From positions 13,494,613 through 13,558,612 of the forward strand of contig NC_079893.1 of NCBI RefSeq assembly GCF_024868665.1: a DNA stretch of 64,000 bases, in the 5' to 3' direction. Below are positions 24,261 through 35,919 of the stretch, one piece after another. Each line of letters opens with the position of its first letter. Within the stretch, counting starts at the first letter, position 1. Below the pieces are notes generated by a model. It was not told the origin of the DNA and made no database searches. It was given only the letters and a program-made list of their open reading frames with translations. This DNA comes from Triplophysa rosa (lineage: Eukaryota > Chordata > Actinopteri > Cypriniformes > Nemacheilidae). The translations under genes and the position numbers were made by a program.

Positions 24261-24818
24261 ACATTGAATCTATTCCATTATCACATACACAACTCATGTA
24301 ATATAGATTTAAATAGGATAATTTTCTAATAATAACCATTCATAAAATAACTTTTACTATGTATGAAATTCAGCAATCAAAATGTATAAAACGCATAATT
24401 CTTATGAGTATGTGATTGAAATGAAGCTCAATCAGTGCATCATCAGTGCTGTGTTTTGTGGGAATATTTTTCAGATAAAAGTATGATTTAAATATCAATA
24501 TAATCAATAAGTGTTTTCTTTCATTAAATCATTAAGCTGTGTGATTTTGTCTGTGCTTGCTATCTTACTCAGTAAAATAGTTACTGTGGCAAATGGGGGT
24601 TGGAGCCATAAATTATCTAGATCAACACACACACACACACAAAGAGTGTTTTTCACATAAAAATGTTATGAATCAATCCACTGCATATGTTTTAAGTATA
24701 ATCATGAGTTGTGATGTGTTTTAATGAATCATAGGATTAAGAAACAACGCTACATAATTAAAAGTATTAGATGATTAAGTGTTTTCTTTTTACTAAAAGA
24801 ATGTTAAGAATGTTGGTA
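24261..24818. other. No gene recognised; short CA repeat
   Basis: AT-rich sequence with a (CA)n run near 24,628-24,642. Confidence 0.55.
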
Positions 24819-25206
24819 TGTTGTCCGGCCACAGGGAACTGTTTCTAGGAGACCCTCCCCAAAAGAAACTGTCCTGGAGAACATTCCTCAGGACTGGCGA
24901 TTGACCACAGGATATACGTTTTGAAATGTTATTTTACAGGAACTAAGAAAAAGGACTTCACGGTGATTGGTGGAAAGGGAGCAAAAAGCAGAGGAGGAGT
25001 CAGAAGATACGAGCGACGTCACATACTTAATAAATATGGGTGTTTTTGAATATTTTGGGTTGTTGGCTTGTGGTGGAGTGAGGAGATTGTCTGACAACCC
25101 AAAGCTTTGTTACCTTTTTACATCTGGTAATAAAACTTCTGTTTAATTTTGGAGAACGTCTCTGTGCAAATTTTTGAGCATGCAGGACTGCCTTTAAAGT
25201 CCAACA
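24819..25206 (+). mobile_element. Putative retrovirus-like LTR
   Basis: Begins TGTTGTCCGG and ends GTCCAACA, with a TATA-like ATAAATATG near 25,030 and a polyadenylation signal AATAAA near 25,130, all in LTR order. No matching target duplication is seen on either side and no gag, pol or env sequence follows, so it is a lone or truncated LTR. The family is uncertain. Confidence 0.55.
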
Positions 25207-25985
25207 GTTTGGAACCTGGTCGCATCATGACACTTATTAGTTCCACATTCCATTCTTCCAAAAGACGTCTATGCGAGTGTTGTAACTCTCATATTCAAAA
25301 GCTCTGTAGTAAACGCTAGAGTCTGCCTCCAAAGTTTATATTTAAAAACAGGGCAGTAGTTTCACGCATAATATCTAAACAGTGCCATGGAATTCTGATG
25401 TCCTGAAAAGCATAACCTATTCTCTCGTTCCCCCGCCAGTCAATGACTTCATGGAAGAATAAGGCTTCTGACAAAACGTATAACCAGTGAGAAGACGCTT
25501 CCAACAGTGAACGTGATGTTTATTTCCGCGTGTGGGTTTTTTTTATTGCTCACTGGACCATTCACAAGCGAAACAATGGATGCGTCCGAAATTGCATACA
25601 TATAATGGGCAAAAAGCAGTAGGCGAACGAATATTATGTCTGAATCAAATTAAGGTTTATTTTTAATTTAGTCCTGTCCTGAACAAGTTATTTTATGAAA
25701 GAAATGTTAACATAAAGTTCACCAGACTTTATGAAATACCAGACACGGTAAACTCTCACGTTTGCATTGCTAAGAGCCTGTCATGCTATCAACATTTTTT
25801 TCTGCCATAATTTCAGTTTATATGTTCACAATATTTGCATTTCAAAACACTTTTTATGTTAAAAAAGAGCCTATATTATTTTTAATTTTGCTACTTTTTG
25901 TATATAATGTTCACTGAACTGAAGAAGAGCGTGGTCTTGTGGATCATCCACATTTATTTGGCACAGGTTAGGTAGATGTGTTACG
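25207..25985. other. No gene recognised
   Basis: Mixed non-coding sequence. The stretch near 25,580-25,660 resembles scattered fish MITE sequence but has no clear ends. Confidence 0.45.
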
Positions 25986-25988
25986 CTT

Positions 25989-26547
25989 GAGAATAAACAG
26001 GAAGAATGATCACAAGACAGAAGTGACGTTTTCTCAGCGATGGCGTTTACTCGTATCGTGTGAAACCCACATAACTCAGGTACATGTAAAGATTTGTTAC
26101 AGCAGCACATAGATTTCCTCTTTGTTACTACTATTTTACGGATAACCATCCGCAGACAGTTCTCTAAACATTTATCACTCTTCTCACCATCAGTGAATAA
26201 AGATGAATACAGTTGCATACATTCTGGCAAACTCACAGTTACAAAACAACAGTATGAACTGAATACAAAATAGAGAAACGTCTTTTAACTTTCCCACACG
26301 TCAAAACCAATATTAGCATAATGCGACCATGCGGTATGCTCCGTAGGCTCGGCTCATAAAAACACATTAAACATTTCAAATAAAACTTTACTGTCTTTAC
26401 TCTAATACATACACGTGTCATAACCATTGAAACTTGTTTCCAAAATGTATTATAATCATTTTAGTGATCCGTTACCTGAGAATAAACAGGAAGAATGATC
26501 ACAAGACAGAAGTGACGTTTTCTCAGCGATGGCGTTTACTCGTATGA
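25989..26547. repeat. 68-bp direct repeat pair
   Basis: A near-identical block starting GAGAATAAACAGGAAGAATG and ending TTTACTCGTAT occurs at 25989-26057 and 26480-26547, about 490 bp apart, in the same orientation. The sequence between is non-coding. Confidence 0.85.
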
Positions 26548-26583
26548 GACACCTCTCGTGATCTCGCCTGAGAACGTTCACCC

Positions 26584-26809
26584 GGGCACTCACTTAATTC
26601 TTGGTGTTTCGAGTCAGATCCGTGGGCGTGGCTTGTTGGTTTTGACTAAATCTTTGGTGTTTCAAGTCTTACGAAACCTTTACCCTAACCCACACCCTAA
26701 CCCTAACCTTACTCTAACCATCTAAACTACCTATGATTGTTAAAATTGACGAAAAAACACGTTTGGGTGATCACGTCTGACTCGAAACACCAAGGATTTA
26801 GTGAGTGCC
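26584..26809. mobile_element. Small MITE with 8-bp target duplication and telomere-like core
   Basis: Inverted ends (GGGCACTCAC... and ...GTGAGTGCC, with inner TTGGTGTTTCGAGTCAGA also inverted) are flanked by a perfect GTTCACCC at 26576-26583 and 26810-26817. The centre near 26,685-26,712 holds CCCTAA-type repeats. Confidence 0.9.
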
Positions 26810-28592
26810 GTTCACCCGCATGAAGAAACTCTCGCGATACAGTGTGAACAACAGGGCATGAGCAATCAATCTCCAATGGACGGATCTACGCTTAAACTCC
26901 CTATAATATTCGAGCCCAGACTAACGGCTCTGTTAGAAACAATACGACCATCACTAATTGCATTACACCATTAACAATAAAACAATCAATAATGTTAAAC
27001 GAAAATTACTTTGAAACTTTGAATAGAACTATAACCATATTAACATATTAACAACATTAATATCTGCCCATGTGTGATGAGTACTGTGAATACTACCAAT
27101 TACAGATGCTCTTTAGAGTGTCTTTAAAAGGATCATCCGATGCAAAAAAATAAATTCTGTCATGAACTCTCCCTCAAGTCGTTCGACAACCCTAGGACCT
27201 CCGTTTATCTTCGGAACACAGATTAAGATATTTTTGTTGAGTCCCGCGGGAGTTTTCTGACTCCCCCCAAAGACTGCAACGCAACCTCACGTTGCAGTCT
27301 ATGGGGTAGCGCTGCAGTCTATGGGGGACTGACATTCATGACATTATATTGTCTCAAAATATTGTCAGGAATCCTTAAGTGAATGGCGGAGAATTCGTGA
27401 GTAGCAGGATGAGGAATATTATCAGTCTTTGATAGCAGATCAAGCCAAAGTATGTATGGTAAACTTTAAAACAGACATCCTCTGATGACATTCTGTGTAA
27501 TGTTTCTGTCTGCATTATAATTCAATGTCTGGTTTTGTCATTTGTTGTTTTAGGAACTTCAGAAGATGAATAGTGAAGAATCTCAGAATAGACGCAGAAA
27601 GGTCAAACAAAAGCATCACCATAGAGCAAATTGTTTTAGTGCTTTAATTCAGAGTTGTCTGAGAAAATAAGATAGTATAAACTTGGACAGACATGTATGT
27701 GTGCAAAACATCATACAAGAGTAGAGGTTTTCTTTATATTTTCCTATAGCATGTCTAGTAAATAATATACAGTGTGTGCATTGATAAATGATAAGGCCAT
27801 TGCAGAAGAACTGTGTTTCGTATTCCATGTTTTTGAGCTCTTTGGATAATAGGTTAATAGAAGATAATTTAGGCAATAAGGGAAAGGAAGTGATTAAAAG
27901 TCCTGGTAATTTATTTTATTACGTGTTGTGATAGTGCTAAAAAATGTATTTTGTTTTGTTGTTTACTATTACAGTTTGATTTTTAAACTTACATCATTTT
28001 AGGCTATAGATGAGAGACGACTGCGAATGGCGAGTTTACCTGAACTAGCTCATGGTGTGCCACTAAAAGTAAAATATCCAAGTGGCTTGATGAGGACCAG
28101 GAAATTTATTTTAAGTGAATCAATTCAGGTTGGTAAGGTTTATTTTATTTTATAAGGTTTTTTTGGCATGCAAAGTTTTCTGTGTTTAAATGTGAAATAA
28201 TCAAAACATATAGGCACTGTTTGACTTTGTTGGAGAGGTGGAGGACGCTACAGAATGGTTCCATATTCAGGAAGCCTTCTCACCACCACTTAGAAATGAC
28301 CTATGTGGAATCATTTTTGAAAGAAACATCAGAGGGCCAACCACACTTTATGTCCAGTGGATTTCCTCTGAAGAGACAAAGGTAAATTTACAAAAAAAAA
28401 AAAATTTCAAATTTTTCTTAGCCTGTCATTTACTGTTTTATGTAATTTGTTTGGTTTATGCAGACCATTCCTACACCTGATGGCAATGACAACCATGATA
28501 AAGATGATTATGATTCTGGGACTGTCAGCCTATTGGATCAATCGAGCACCTCTTATGAACATCTGACATCATTCTCCCCTCGATCAGCGCAG

Positions 28593-28601
28593 GAGAGAGC
28601 A

Positions 28602-28699
<98 letters not shown>

Positions 28700-28700
28700 A
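28593..28700 (+). repeat. Coding hexanucleotide repeat (GAGCAG)n
   Basis: About 16-18 copies of GAGCAG within exon 5 of HECT B, encoding a Glu-Gln tract. Being in frame, length change would alter only tract length. Confidence 0.95.
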
Positions 28701-28750
28701 AAGACTGTCCAGAAGTATGAATTAAAATGTTATAGTTCAAGTGTAAACCC

Positions 28751-30313
28751 ATAGTTACGCTCTATACCTATATCACATTTGATATACTGTCATCATTTGT
28801 CATTTGCATTCATAATCATATTCTTTGTCATATTCTTTTCCAGCACCAACCTCCAAACAATACTGAGTTGCCTTTCAGCCAAGATAGATGATAGTAGTCC
28901 TACTGGTAACCAGATCAATGTTGTAAGGGATTACAAAGGCAACACCCACAACATTCTGCGAAGCACAATTCGGGTTTTTAGTCGGCGCCGATTTAACCCC
29001 GGAGCAAGACTGGACGTAATTTTTGTTTAGAGGGTGCTGTGGACGGTGGTGGTCCAACTACAGAGTATCTCAGATTGCTCCTTAAGGCTGTCCAACAGTC
29101 TAGCATATTTGAGGGCCCTGAAAATAGTAAGAGGTTGCGCCTTGACACTGAAGGTAAGCATTTGAACTAAAGGTTTAAAGGGTGTGCTCTTTAACTGAAT
29201 ACCAAAAGACATGTATTAAGCTCCGTCTTATTTAGAAGATGGGCTAACGTTAAATACAAAGTATTGTAGTATTAAATATTATGGTTATTTTCTTTACAGC
29301 TTTGCATAAAGGTCTCTACAGGCAGATATCACAAATGATATCAGTTTGTATAATTCATGTAGGAATGGGGCCACATTTCTTTTTAGAAAAGCTCTTTCTC
29401 CAGGTTTGTGGTAAACCCACTCCTCCTGCATCCTTCGATGAAGTAGATGATGAGACCTTTAAAGAAATGCTTTGCAAAGTAAGTATTTTTCTTAAACTGC
29501 AGTGAGCAAAATTTGGAAGTGTATAGTTACCCTCTATACCTATATCACATTTGATATACTGTCATCATTTGTCATTTGCATTCATAATCATATTCTTTGT
29601 CATATTCTTTTCCAGCACCAACCTCCAAACAATACTGAGTTGCCTTTCAGCCAAGATAGATGATAGTAGTCCCACTGGTAACCAGATCAATGTTGTAAGG
29701 GATTACAAAGGCAACACCCACAACATACTGCGAAGCACAATTCGGGCTTTTAGTCGGCGCCGATTTAACCCCGGAGCAAGACTGGACGTAATTTTTGTTA
29801 TGATACAAAAGCATCAGAGGGTGCTGTGGACGGTGGTGGTCCAACTAGAGAGTATCTCTCTAGATTGCTCATTAAGGCTGTCCCAACAGTCTAGCATATT
29901 TGAGGGCCCTGAAAATAGTAAGAGGTTGCGGCTTGACACTGAAGGTAAGCATTTGAACTAAAGGTTTAAAGGGTGTGCTCTTTAACTGAATACCAAAAGA
30001 CATGTATTAAGCTCCGTCTTATTTTAAATGGGTTCATAACATTAAATACAAAGTATTGTAGTATTAAATATTATGGTTATTTTCTTTACAGCTTTGCATA
30101 AAGGTCTCTACAGGCAGATATCACAAATGATATCAGTTTGTATAATTCATGGAGGAATGGGGCCACATTTCTTTTCAGAAAAGCTCTTTCTCCAGGTTTG
30201 TGGTAAACCCACTCCTCCTGCATCCTTGGATGAAGTAGATGATGAGACCTTTAAAGAAATGCTTTGCAAAGCAAGTATTTTTCTTAAACTGCAGTGAGCA
30301 AAATTTTGAAGTG
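28751..30313 (+). repeat. Tandem duplication of HECT B N-lobe exons
   Basis: Unit 1 at 28751-29522 and unit 2 at 29523 to about 30313 are nearly identical, including introns; each holds one complete pair of HECT N-lobe exons. Unit 1 lacks 16 bases after GTAATTTTTGTT that unit 2 has. Unit 2 has an extra C in GTCCCAACAG that breaks the frame where unit 1 is open. Confidence 0.95.
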
Positions 30314-31627
30314 CAGGGAGAGTACCCTTATTAAAACAATGTTTTTTTGTGTTGTAGATGCAACAGGACTGTTTGTATGTTTTGTTTATCTTTTTTCAGA
30401 TAAAAGAATCTAAAACTGTTCCAGAAGCCAAAGCTGCCATTGAAATTGCAGAAGATTGCCTGTCCATTATTGGAGCCTTTAGATCCATTGGTACCCTTAA
30501 GCAGAGGGACATGCTGGTACAGTCAGCTGTTGAGTATTATGTTGATGGGAGATGCAATGTTGCACTGCAACAGTACGTAGTATCGACAACTTGTTCATTA
30601 AAACTGTTTTTATACCTTGTTCTCTGTAGATTATACATGTTTTTCCACAGGTTTCTTGATGGTTTTAACACACTTGGACTTCTTCAAGAAATGCAGACAC
30701 AGACAGATCTGTTCCGCACCATATTTGTTGAAGACAAAAAACCACTGAGATCATCAGACCTGACATCACTTTTTGGAGTAAACCTGTCAGATCAAGACAC
30801 CTATAAAAGAGAACTAGAGACCAGGACCTTGTGCTTCTGGAGAGACTGGATCATTGATGTTGAAGGCATTTACAAATCTTTTTTACATATTTTGTCTTGA
30901 AAAGTTGTATACACAGCTGCTGTATTCACAATTTATTTAAATAAGATTAAAAAGTGTGAATTGCTTTTATGAAGTGATTTCTCCATAAGGTTAATGTAAA
31001 TGACATTTCAAACAAATATTGATGGATATTTTATTTTTCATGTTTAGCTCTATCTCTGTTCCAAAATAAGAGTGCAGCTAGATGTCATTGCTCGTCTTAA
31101 ATAACAGTATTTATACTAAATTAAATTTTAGATACTATTCCAAATTTTGCATTTTTGCTGTCAACACTGAACCATTGCATTTCTCAAAATATCACACGGT
31201 AGCATGGTTTTATCCTGATTGAACCACATTTTTAATGAGTTACATGAAGAATAATTTATTTACAAGTTATTTACTGAAAAGGTGAAACATACCCACCACT
31301 AGACTTTCAGCCTGTTTGGAGTGACAAACAGTACAGTTGTTAACCTGAATATGTACCCGTGTTATAGATGAAGAATGTTCACCATTGACGTTGGAGAGTG
31401 TGCTGGAGTTTACGTCGGGATCTTCAGTCATTCCACCCCATGGCTTTCTGCAGCAGCCCAAAATCGAATTTCTCCATGACGCACCAGAGAAAATATTCCC
31501 AGAAGCAAACACTTGCAACATTGTGTTACAATTACCCATCCATTCCAATTATGAGTCATTCAAAACACACATGAGCAATGGCATACTGTGGGCTCCAACA
31601 TTTGGCATAGCATAGTTCAACAGCAGC

Positions 31628-31932
31628 ATTAAAGGAATTGTTTAACCATAAATGAAATCTACCTTATCATTTACTCACTTTCATGCCATCCTGCATGTAC
31701 GTAACTTCCTTTCCTCAAGAAAAACAATTGGAGTAACATTAAATAAAATTCTAGCATTTCATAGCTTTGATATCCTCAAAAAAAAAACACACAATTCAGT
31801 GGCATTACAAAGCTACGAACAGCCAGAAGTTTAGTTATTACTCCAATTGTGTTTAGCTGAAGAAGTCATGTACACCTAGGATGACATGAGGGTGAGTAAA
31901 TAAGGTAAATTTAATTTGGGTGGAGTTTAAAT
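31628..31932. repeat. MITE-like repeat between HECT B and integrase B
   Basis: The left part (AAATCTACCTTATCATTTACTCAC, then TCATGCCATCC) is inverted at the right part (GGATGACATGAGGGTGAGTAAATAAGG). It occupies much of the 578-bp gap between the two stop codons. Confidence 0.6.
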
Positions 31933-33638
31933 AAAAAGTTTGAAAAATATTATGGTGGTTTTTTGACAGTATGTTAGTTGTTCAGCGACAATGCACTTTA
32001 TCCAGTCAAGTTCATACCACAGGAATTGTTTATTGCTAAAGCAGTAGCTAAAATAAAAACACTTGAACACATTAATAATTGATTCATAACTGTTTATTTT
32101 GTCCATCTTGCAACCAATTTTAGCAGTGGCTATACTGACAATGTTTCACGAGAAGTTTAAAATGTTTAATAAAAAAATTAATGAAATGCTTTTTCAGATG
32201 TTTCTGTGTCTGTAGTTCCTGTTCAACGGTACAACATGCATGTCTGATATGCACATATACAATTTACATTCCTGAAGTATTTTAACCTTTTTAAGAGAAA
32301 AGACTGATTCACCAAGCATTTGTTTCACAGCAAGAACTGTGTCCATGTAGACAGATAATGCATCTGACAAAGGTACATCCGGGCTTGATCGTGTTGCCAG
32401 CTCTTCTTCAGTCAAGCCACGAGGCAGATCCAACTCAGGAACATGAACACCTGCTGGTTGCCCTTGAAGGTCTTCCCTGACTTCATCAATGTCAATCTAC
32501 AACAGTTACAACATGAACGAATTGTTTAGAAGATTAATTAAACAGTCATTTAAAAAAATTGGTCAATACTTACATTTCAATTTCTACTTTTTGATTTTCC
32601 ATTGCATCAAACAATTTATCAGTGAATAAATAATATAAATGAAACAAATGGGCCATGCTTCCATAAAAGCAGTTAAACCACTGCAAAATTACCCGATTTA
32701 AGTCATCCCTCTCACGATTTGACCAAAGCTGCAGAGGAGTTCTGTTGCCTTCAGATCTTAAACTGTGACAATTCCAGGCACTCCGAAATTCTTGTAGATG
32801 CCTCTGAATTTGAGGCATGTAAGACCAGTGCAAGGCAAACAAGTCCACATCCTGGTCCGGATTAAGCCATCCTTCATCTTCCAACCGACGAAAGGTAGTG
32901 TAGAAGAGGTCTGTTACTTGGTCAAAGACATCTCTCCACAGCCGCTCAATTCTCACATAAGAAAAACAAACTTCATTTTAAACCAGTTTGGCAAAGGAAA
33001 ATGTAATTAATGTGTTTACAAGGCTACCTCTGGTTGTGTACACTTCTTCCTGTAATGTGTGAATGTCTGTTTATTCCTCTGGTTCGTGTCATGAAGCGGG
33101 CAACCATTATATTCCCCCCTTATCAGAACGCACTCTAGAGGGAACACCATATAGGTCTACTGCAGACAGGAAGCTTTGCAGCATTGTTTGAGCCTTGTTG
33201 TTTGTAGCAGCTTTTAAGTACACCACAAGCCGGGAATAGCCGTCAATTCCCCCATGGATAACAATTCTCCATCTGCAAATTAAAGCCTTTAAAGTTACTA
33301 ATTTAAGAATACAACTATGAATACCCAATTTACTTAAAAATGACAAGCACACAAAAACTATATGAAATGGCTACAACAATGAACATGCTTTTTACTATAG
33401 TCCAACAGTACATGAAAGTTTTTGAGCGATGGCTTACCTTCCTACACCACATATTCACTTATGTCAATAAAAGCATAACATGAAATCATGGTGTATCCTT
33501 TCAGATCTATCAGAATATGAGACTCTTACAACACAATTGGTAGCTGAGAGCATTAAACAAAGTTAAATATTTAATAAAGGAAACTTTGTGACTGATGGGA
33601 ATTTCCATTTGTAGACATGTGCAAAGAATTCTATTTAG

Positions 33639-33854
33639 GGGCCGGTTGCATAAACTGCTTCGACTAGTCTTCAAAGTTAATCATCCAATTTTTTCTTCAA
33701 GACTGGTCATAACTTTATGTCAGTAACCTAAAAAGGTAGATTGGTCTAATTAAAATCTAAAAAGTATGACTTATAAGTCCTAACTAATTGCTAGTCAGTG
33801 AGACTAGTTTTTGAGACAGTCTTAATTTAGCAGCTAAGTTTATACAACTGGCCC
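33639..33854. mobile_element. MITE in intron 3 of integrase B
   Basis: Ends GGGCCGGTTGCATAAAC and GGGCCAGTTGTATAAAC (right end, reverse complement) are inverted repeats. Ends of the same type occur at 57688-57855. Duplication of the target is not clear. Confidence 0.75.
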
Positions 33855-34673
33855 TATGTCTGTAAATTCAGATTCTGTGTTACCCTAGACATTACTAACC
33901 ATTATCCATTCACTTTACCAAATAAATTATTAACACTTACCGAATAAGTTTATGATTCCCGTCAATGTGCCACAAATAGTTGGGTGCCGGTACACTGTAA
34001 CGTCGGCGTCGAGACGTCCTAAGGCGTAACCTGCGCAGTTCCATTCCTTCAGGATCTACTCGTCTTAATGATGCTAAAACCCTGTGTTCTGCAACAGATT
34101 ATAACAATATTCATGTGGGATGTTTTGTGCGTACTGGGGTGGTTGAGCATCAACTGGCCTAATTCTTCTGTTAGAAAGAACTGCAGAGTGGTCCAGAGTG
34201 ACATTGTAATTATTTACAACAGTGATGTGCATGTGGGATTGATGGGATGTTATCTGGCAGATGGGGGCCAATAAAACACAATTAAATCCTTTTGGAATAC
34301 CGGCCAAAACGCACTTTTGGTTTCAATGGAAGAAGCCAATGGTTCATAATGGTATTTAAAGGGAAACAATTATGTATGTGGTGGTTGGCAGGTGTTCTTT
34401 TCAAACCCTGGATGAGACATTAGATTATTAAAATGTTATTTGATACATTTCCTACTTTGTATACGAAGTTGCCTGGATCTTATGTGTCCCAAGATCATCT
34501 TGTAGCCAGCATTAGGGTATCTGTGGTGTAGTTCCGCCAATACTCTATCCAACTCCTCATTTGTAATGGAGGTGTACAAGTCACGTTTCCTAAAAAAAGG
34601 ATGTTTAAATTATAACGTTAGTTAGGTATTACACAAAAGTTTTCATTATAAAACTATATTATAACATTTCAAC

Positions 34674-35220
34674 TAGGGATGTAACGATTCACCGTGAGCC
34701 GGTTGAAAATCGGTTATAATGAGCGACGATTCAAATCGGTTGAGGCTTGAACTGAATCGCAATACATTTTTTGAACAGCAGGGGGCGCTATTTTCACTGC
34801 AAACCTAAACGTGGATGCTGATATTTCTTTCATGCAAAAAAATCCAAGAAAAGCACAGACAGTATTAGTTTGTTTATATTAAAGAGACTTTTTCTATTAT
34901 TAATTTGTTATAAAATTGCAGTTTAGTTTTGTTATTTGAAATAAAACATTATTTTATCATACAAAGAAAGTTTTGTTATTTGAAATAAAACATTATTTTA
35001 TCATACAAAGAAAGTTTTGTTATTTGAAATAAAACATTATTTTATCATACAAAGAAACGTGAAGCATTTAAGAAATAATGCAAGGGACGTTGTTCATTTC
35101 TAATTGGTTTCAACTCATTTTTTCAAAATAAATCGTGAGTAAATCGTGAATAAATCGCATCGTGAGATCAGAATCGTGAATCGCATCGCATCGTGAGCTG
35201 AGTGAATCGTTACATCCCTA
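34674..35220. mobile_element. hAT-type MITE in intron 1 of integrase B
   Basis: Ends TAGGGATGTAACGATTCA and TGAATCGTTACATCCCTA are inverted. A perfect 8-bp duplication ATTTCAAC lies at 34666-34673 and 35221-35228. It contains a 44-bp tandem repeat, three units at about 34,923-35,058, built around GTTATTTGAAATAAAACATT. Confidence 0.95.
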
Positions 35221-35919
35221 ATTTCAACAAATTTCGACGAGCCAACTCAAACTTAATGATCCGCAAAAGAACTTTTGAAAAGACAAGTACGTTTATTTTA
35301 TGTTTATAAGCACACATTGCTAGAAGGCACGGAACACAATTTAAAGTGGCCGTAAATCAGACAGTTTCTGCATATTTTATGTTAATCTGGAGTAACGTTA
35401 CTTTACGGATATTTGAAGGGTGCGATACTATTCTGTAGTCTTTATTTTGATCACATTTATAAAAGACAGATGTTCGCTCAAGGCATAATAAGTTAACGTT
35501 TCTTTCAAAAACATTTTAGGATCGACCTTAAACCATACATACCTTAAACCATGATGTGCAAATTTTCGTCGGACTGTCCTTAGCGACACACCAATACATC
35601 TTGCCGTCTCTTCAGCGGTTACATCCAATGACTGGTGTCGTTCAAGAATGCTTGGATGTACAATCATAGCGTGACGACTGCTTCATTCCGATGGACTGAG
35701 TCGTTGAATGATACTCTGTGCCTCATCAAACTTAAGCCAAATCCTTTCATTTATTGTAGAACCACAACTATCCGCTGCGTTTGCAACGTCTTCCCTCAAC
35801 TGTAAAACTCTTCTATATATAAAATGATAATCGAGAGTTGAATTTCCTTCGCAGAAATCAGCTAAAGCTAACAAATCATCCACAATTCCTCTTCGAACAC
35901 GTTCAGATTCCCCTGCCAT

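Larger units (their letters stand above)
27383..31615 (+). pseudogene. UBX-HECT E3 ligase-like gene, module B (broken)
   Basis: Exons: about 27383-27449, 27554-27601, 28003-28128, 28214-28381, 28464-28714, a duplicated pair (28844-29153 and 29300-29478; 29616-29944 and 30092-30270), 30400-30572, 30651-30865, 31368-31615. The N-terminus reads EYYQSLIADQAKELQKMNSE then PLKVKYPSGLMRTRKF and SIQALFDFVGEVEDA, a UBX-like (FAF-type) domain with its preceding coiled coil. A Glu-Gln repeat follows, then the HECT N-lobe (ILRSTIR, FNPGARLDVIF, EGAVDGGGPT). The C-lobe has ANTCNIVLQLPIH with the catalytic Cys and ends APTFGIA. The start exon is out of frame, both duplicated N-lobe exons carry frame breaks, and two donors read GC. 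The UBX part could bind p97/Cdc48-type partners and the HECT part ubiquitin transfer. It is diverged from module A's ligase. Confidence 0.8.
32194..35919 (-). pseudogene. DDE integrase-like gene, module B (broken)
   Basis: Minus-strand exons: 35543-35919 (start MAGESERVRRGIVDDLLALA), 34456-34589, 33941-34088, 33028-33272, 32574-32951 and 32194-32496. Exon 1 has an in-frame TGA at 35683-35685, followed in the same frame by a helix-turn-helix-like stretch (TARCIGVSLRTVRRKFAHHG). The core keeps the first Asp (WHIDGNHKLIR), the second Asp (RSDKGG) and the Glu (RIERLWRD). The 4-nt shortfall in exon 4 (245 versus 249 nt in copy A) falls right after RSDKGG, so the frame is lost there; downstream sequence is again readable as [13 protein letters not shown] and GRSVHNQR. 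Exons 2 and 3 match copy A in length exactly. The last exon ends in a longer tail than copy A. Same family as integrase A; inactive as it stands. Confidence 0.85.

Noticed and set aside
26685..26712. A telomere or fusion point
   Set aside because: The few CCCTAA units are inside a MITE with exact target duplication.
28525..28752. Minus-strand frame of Pro-Ala repeats
   Set aside because: Antisense of the Glu-Gln repeat in HECT B.
34923..35058. A CRISPR-like array from three 44-bp repeats
   Set aside because: Units are contiguous without spacers, in a eukaryotic MITE.
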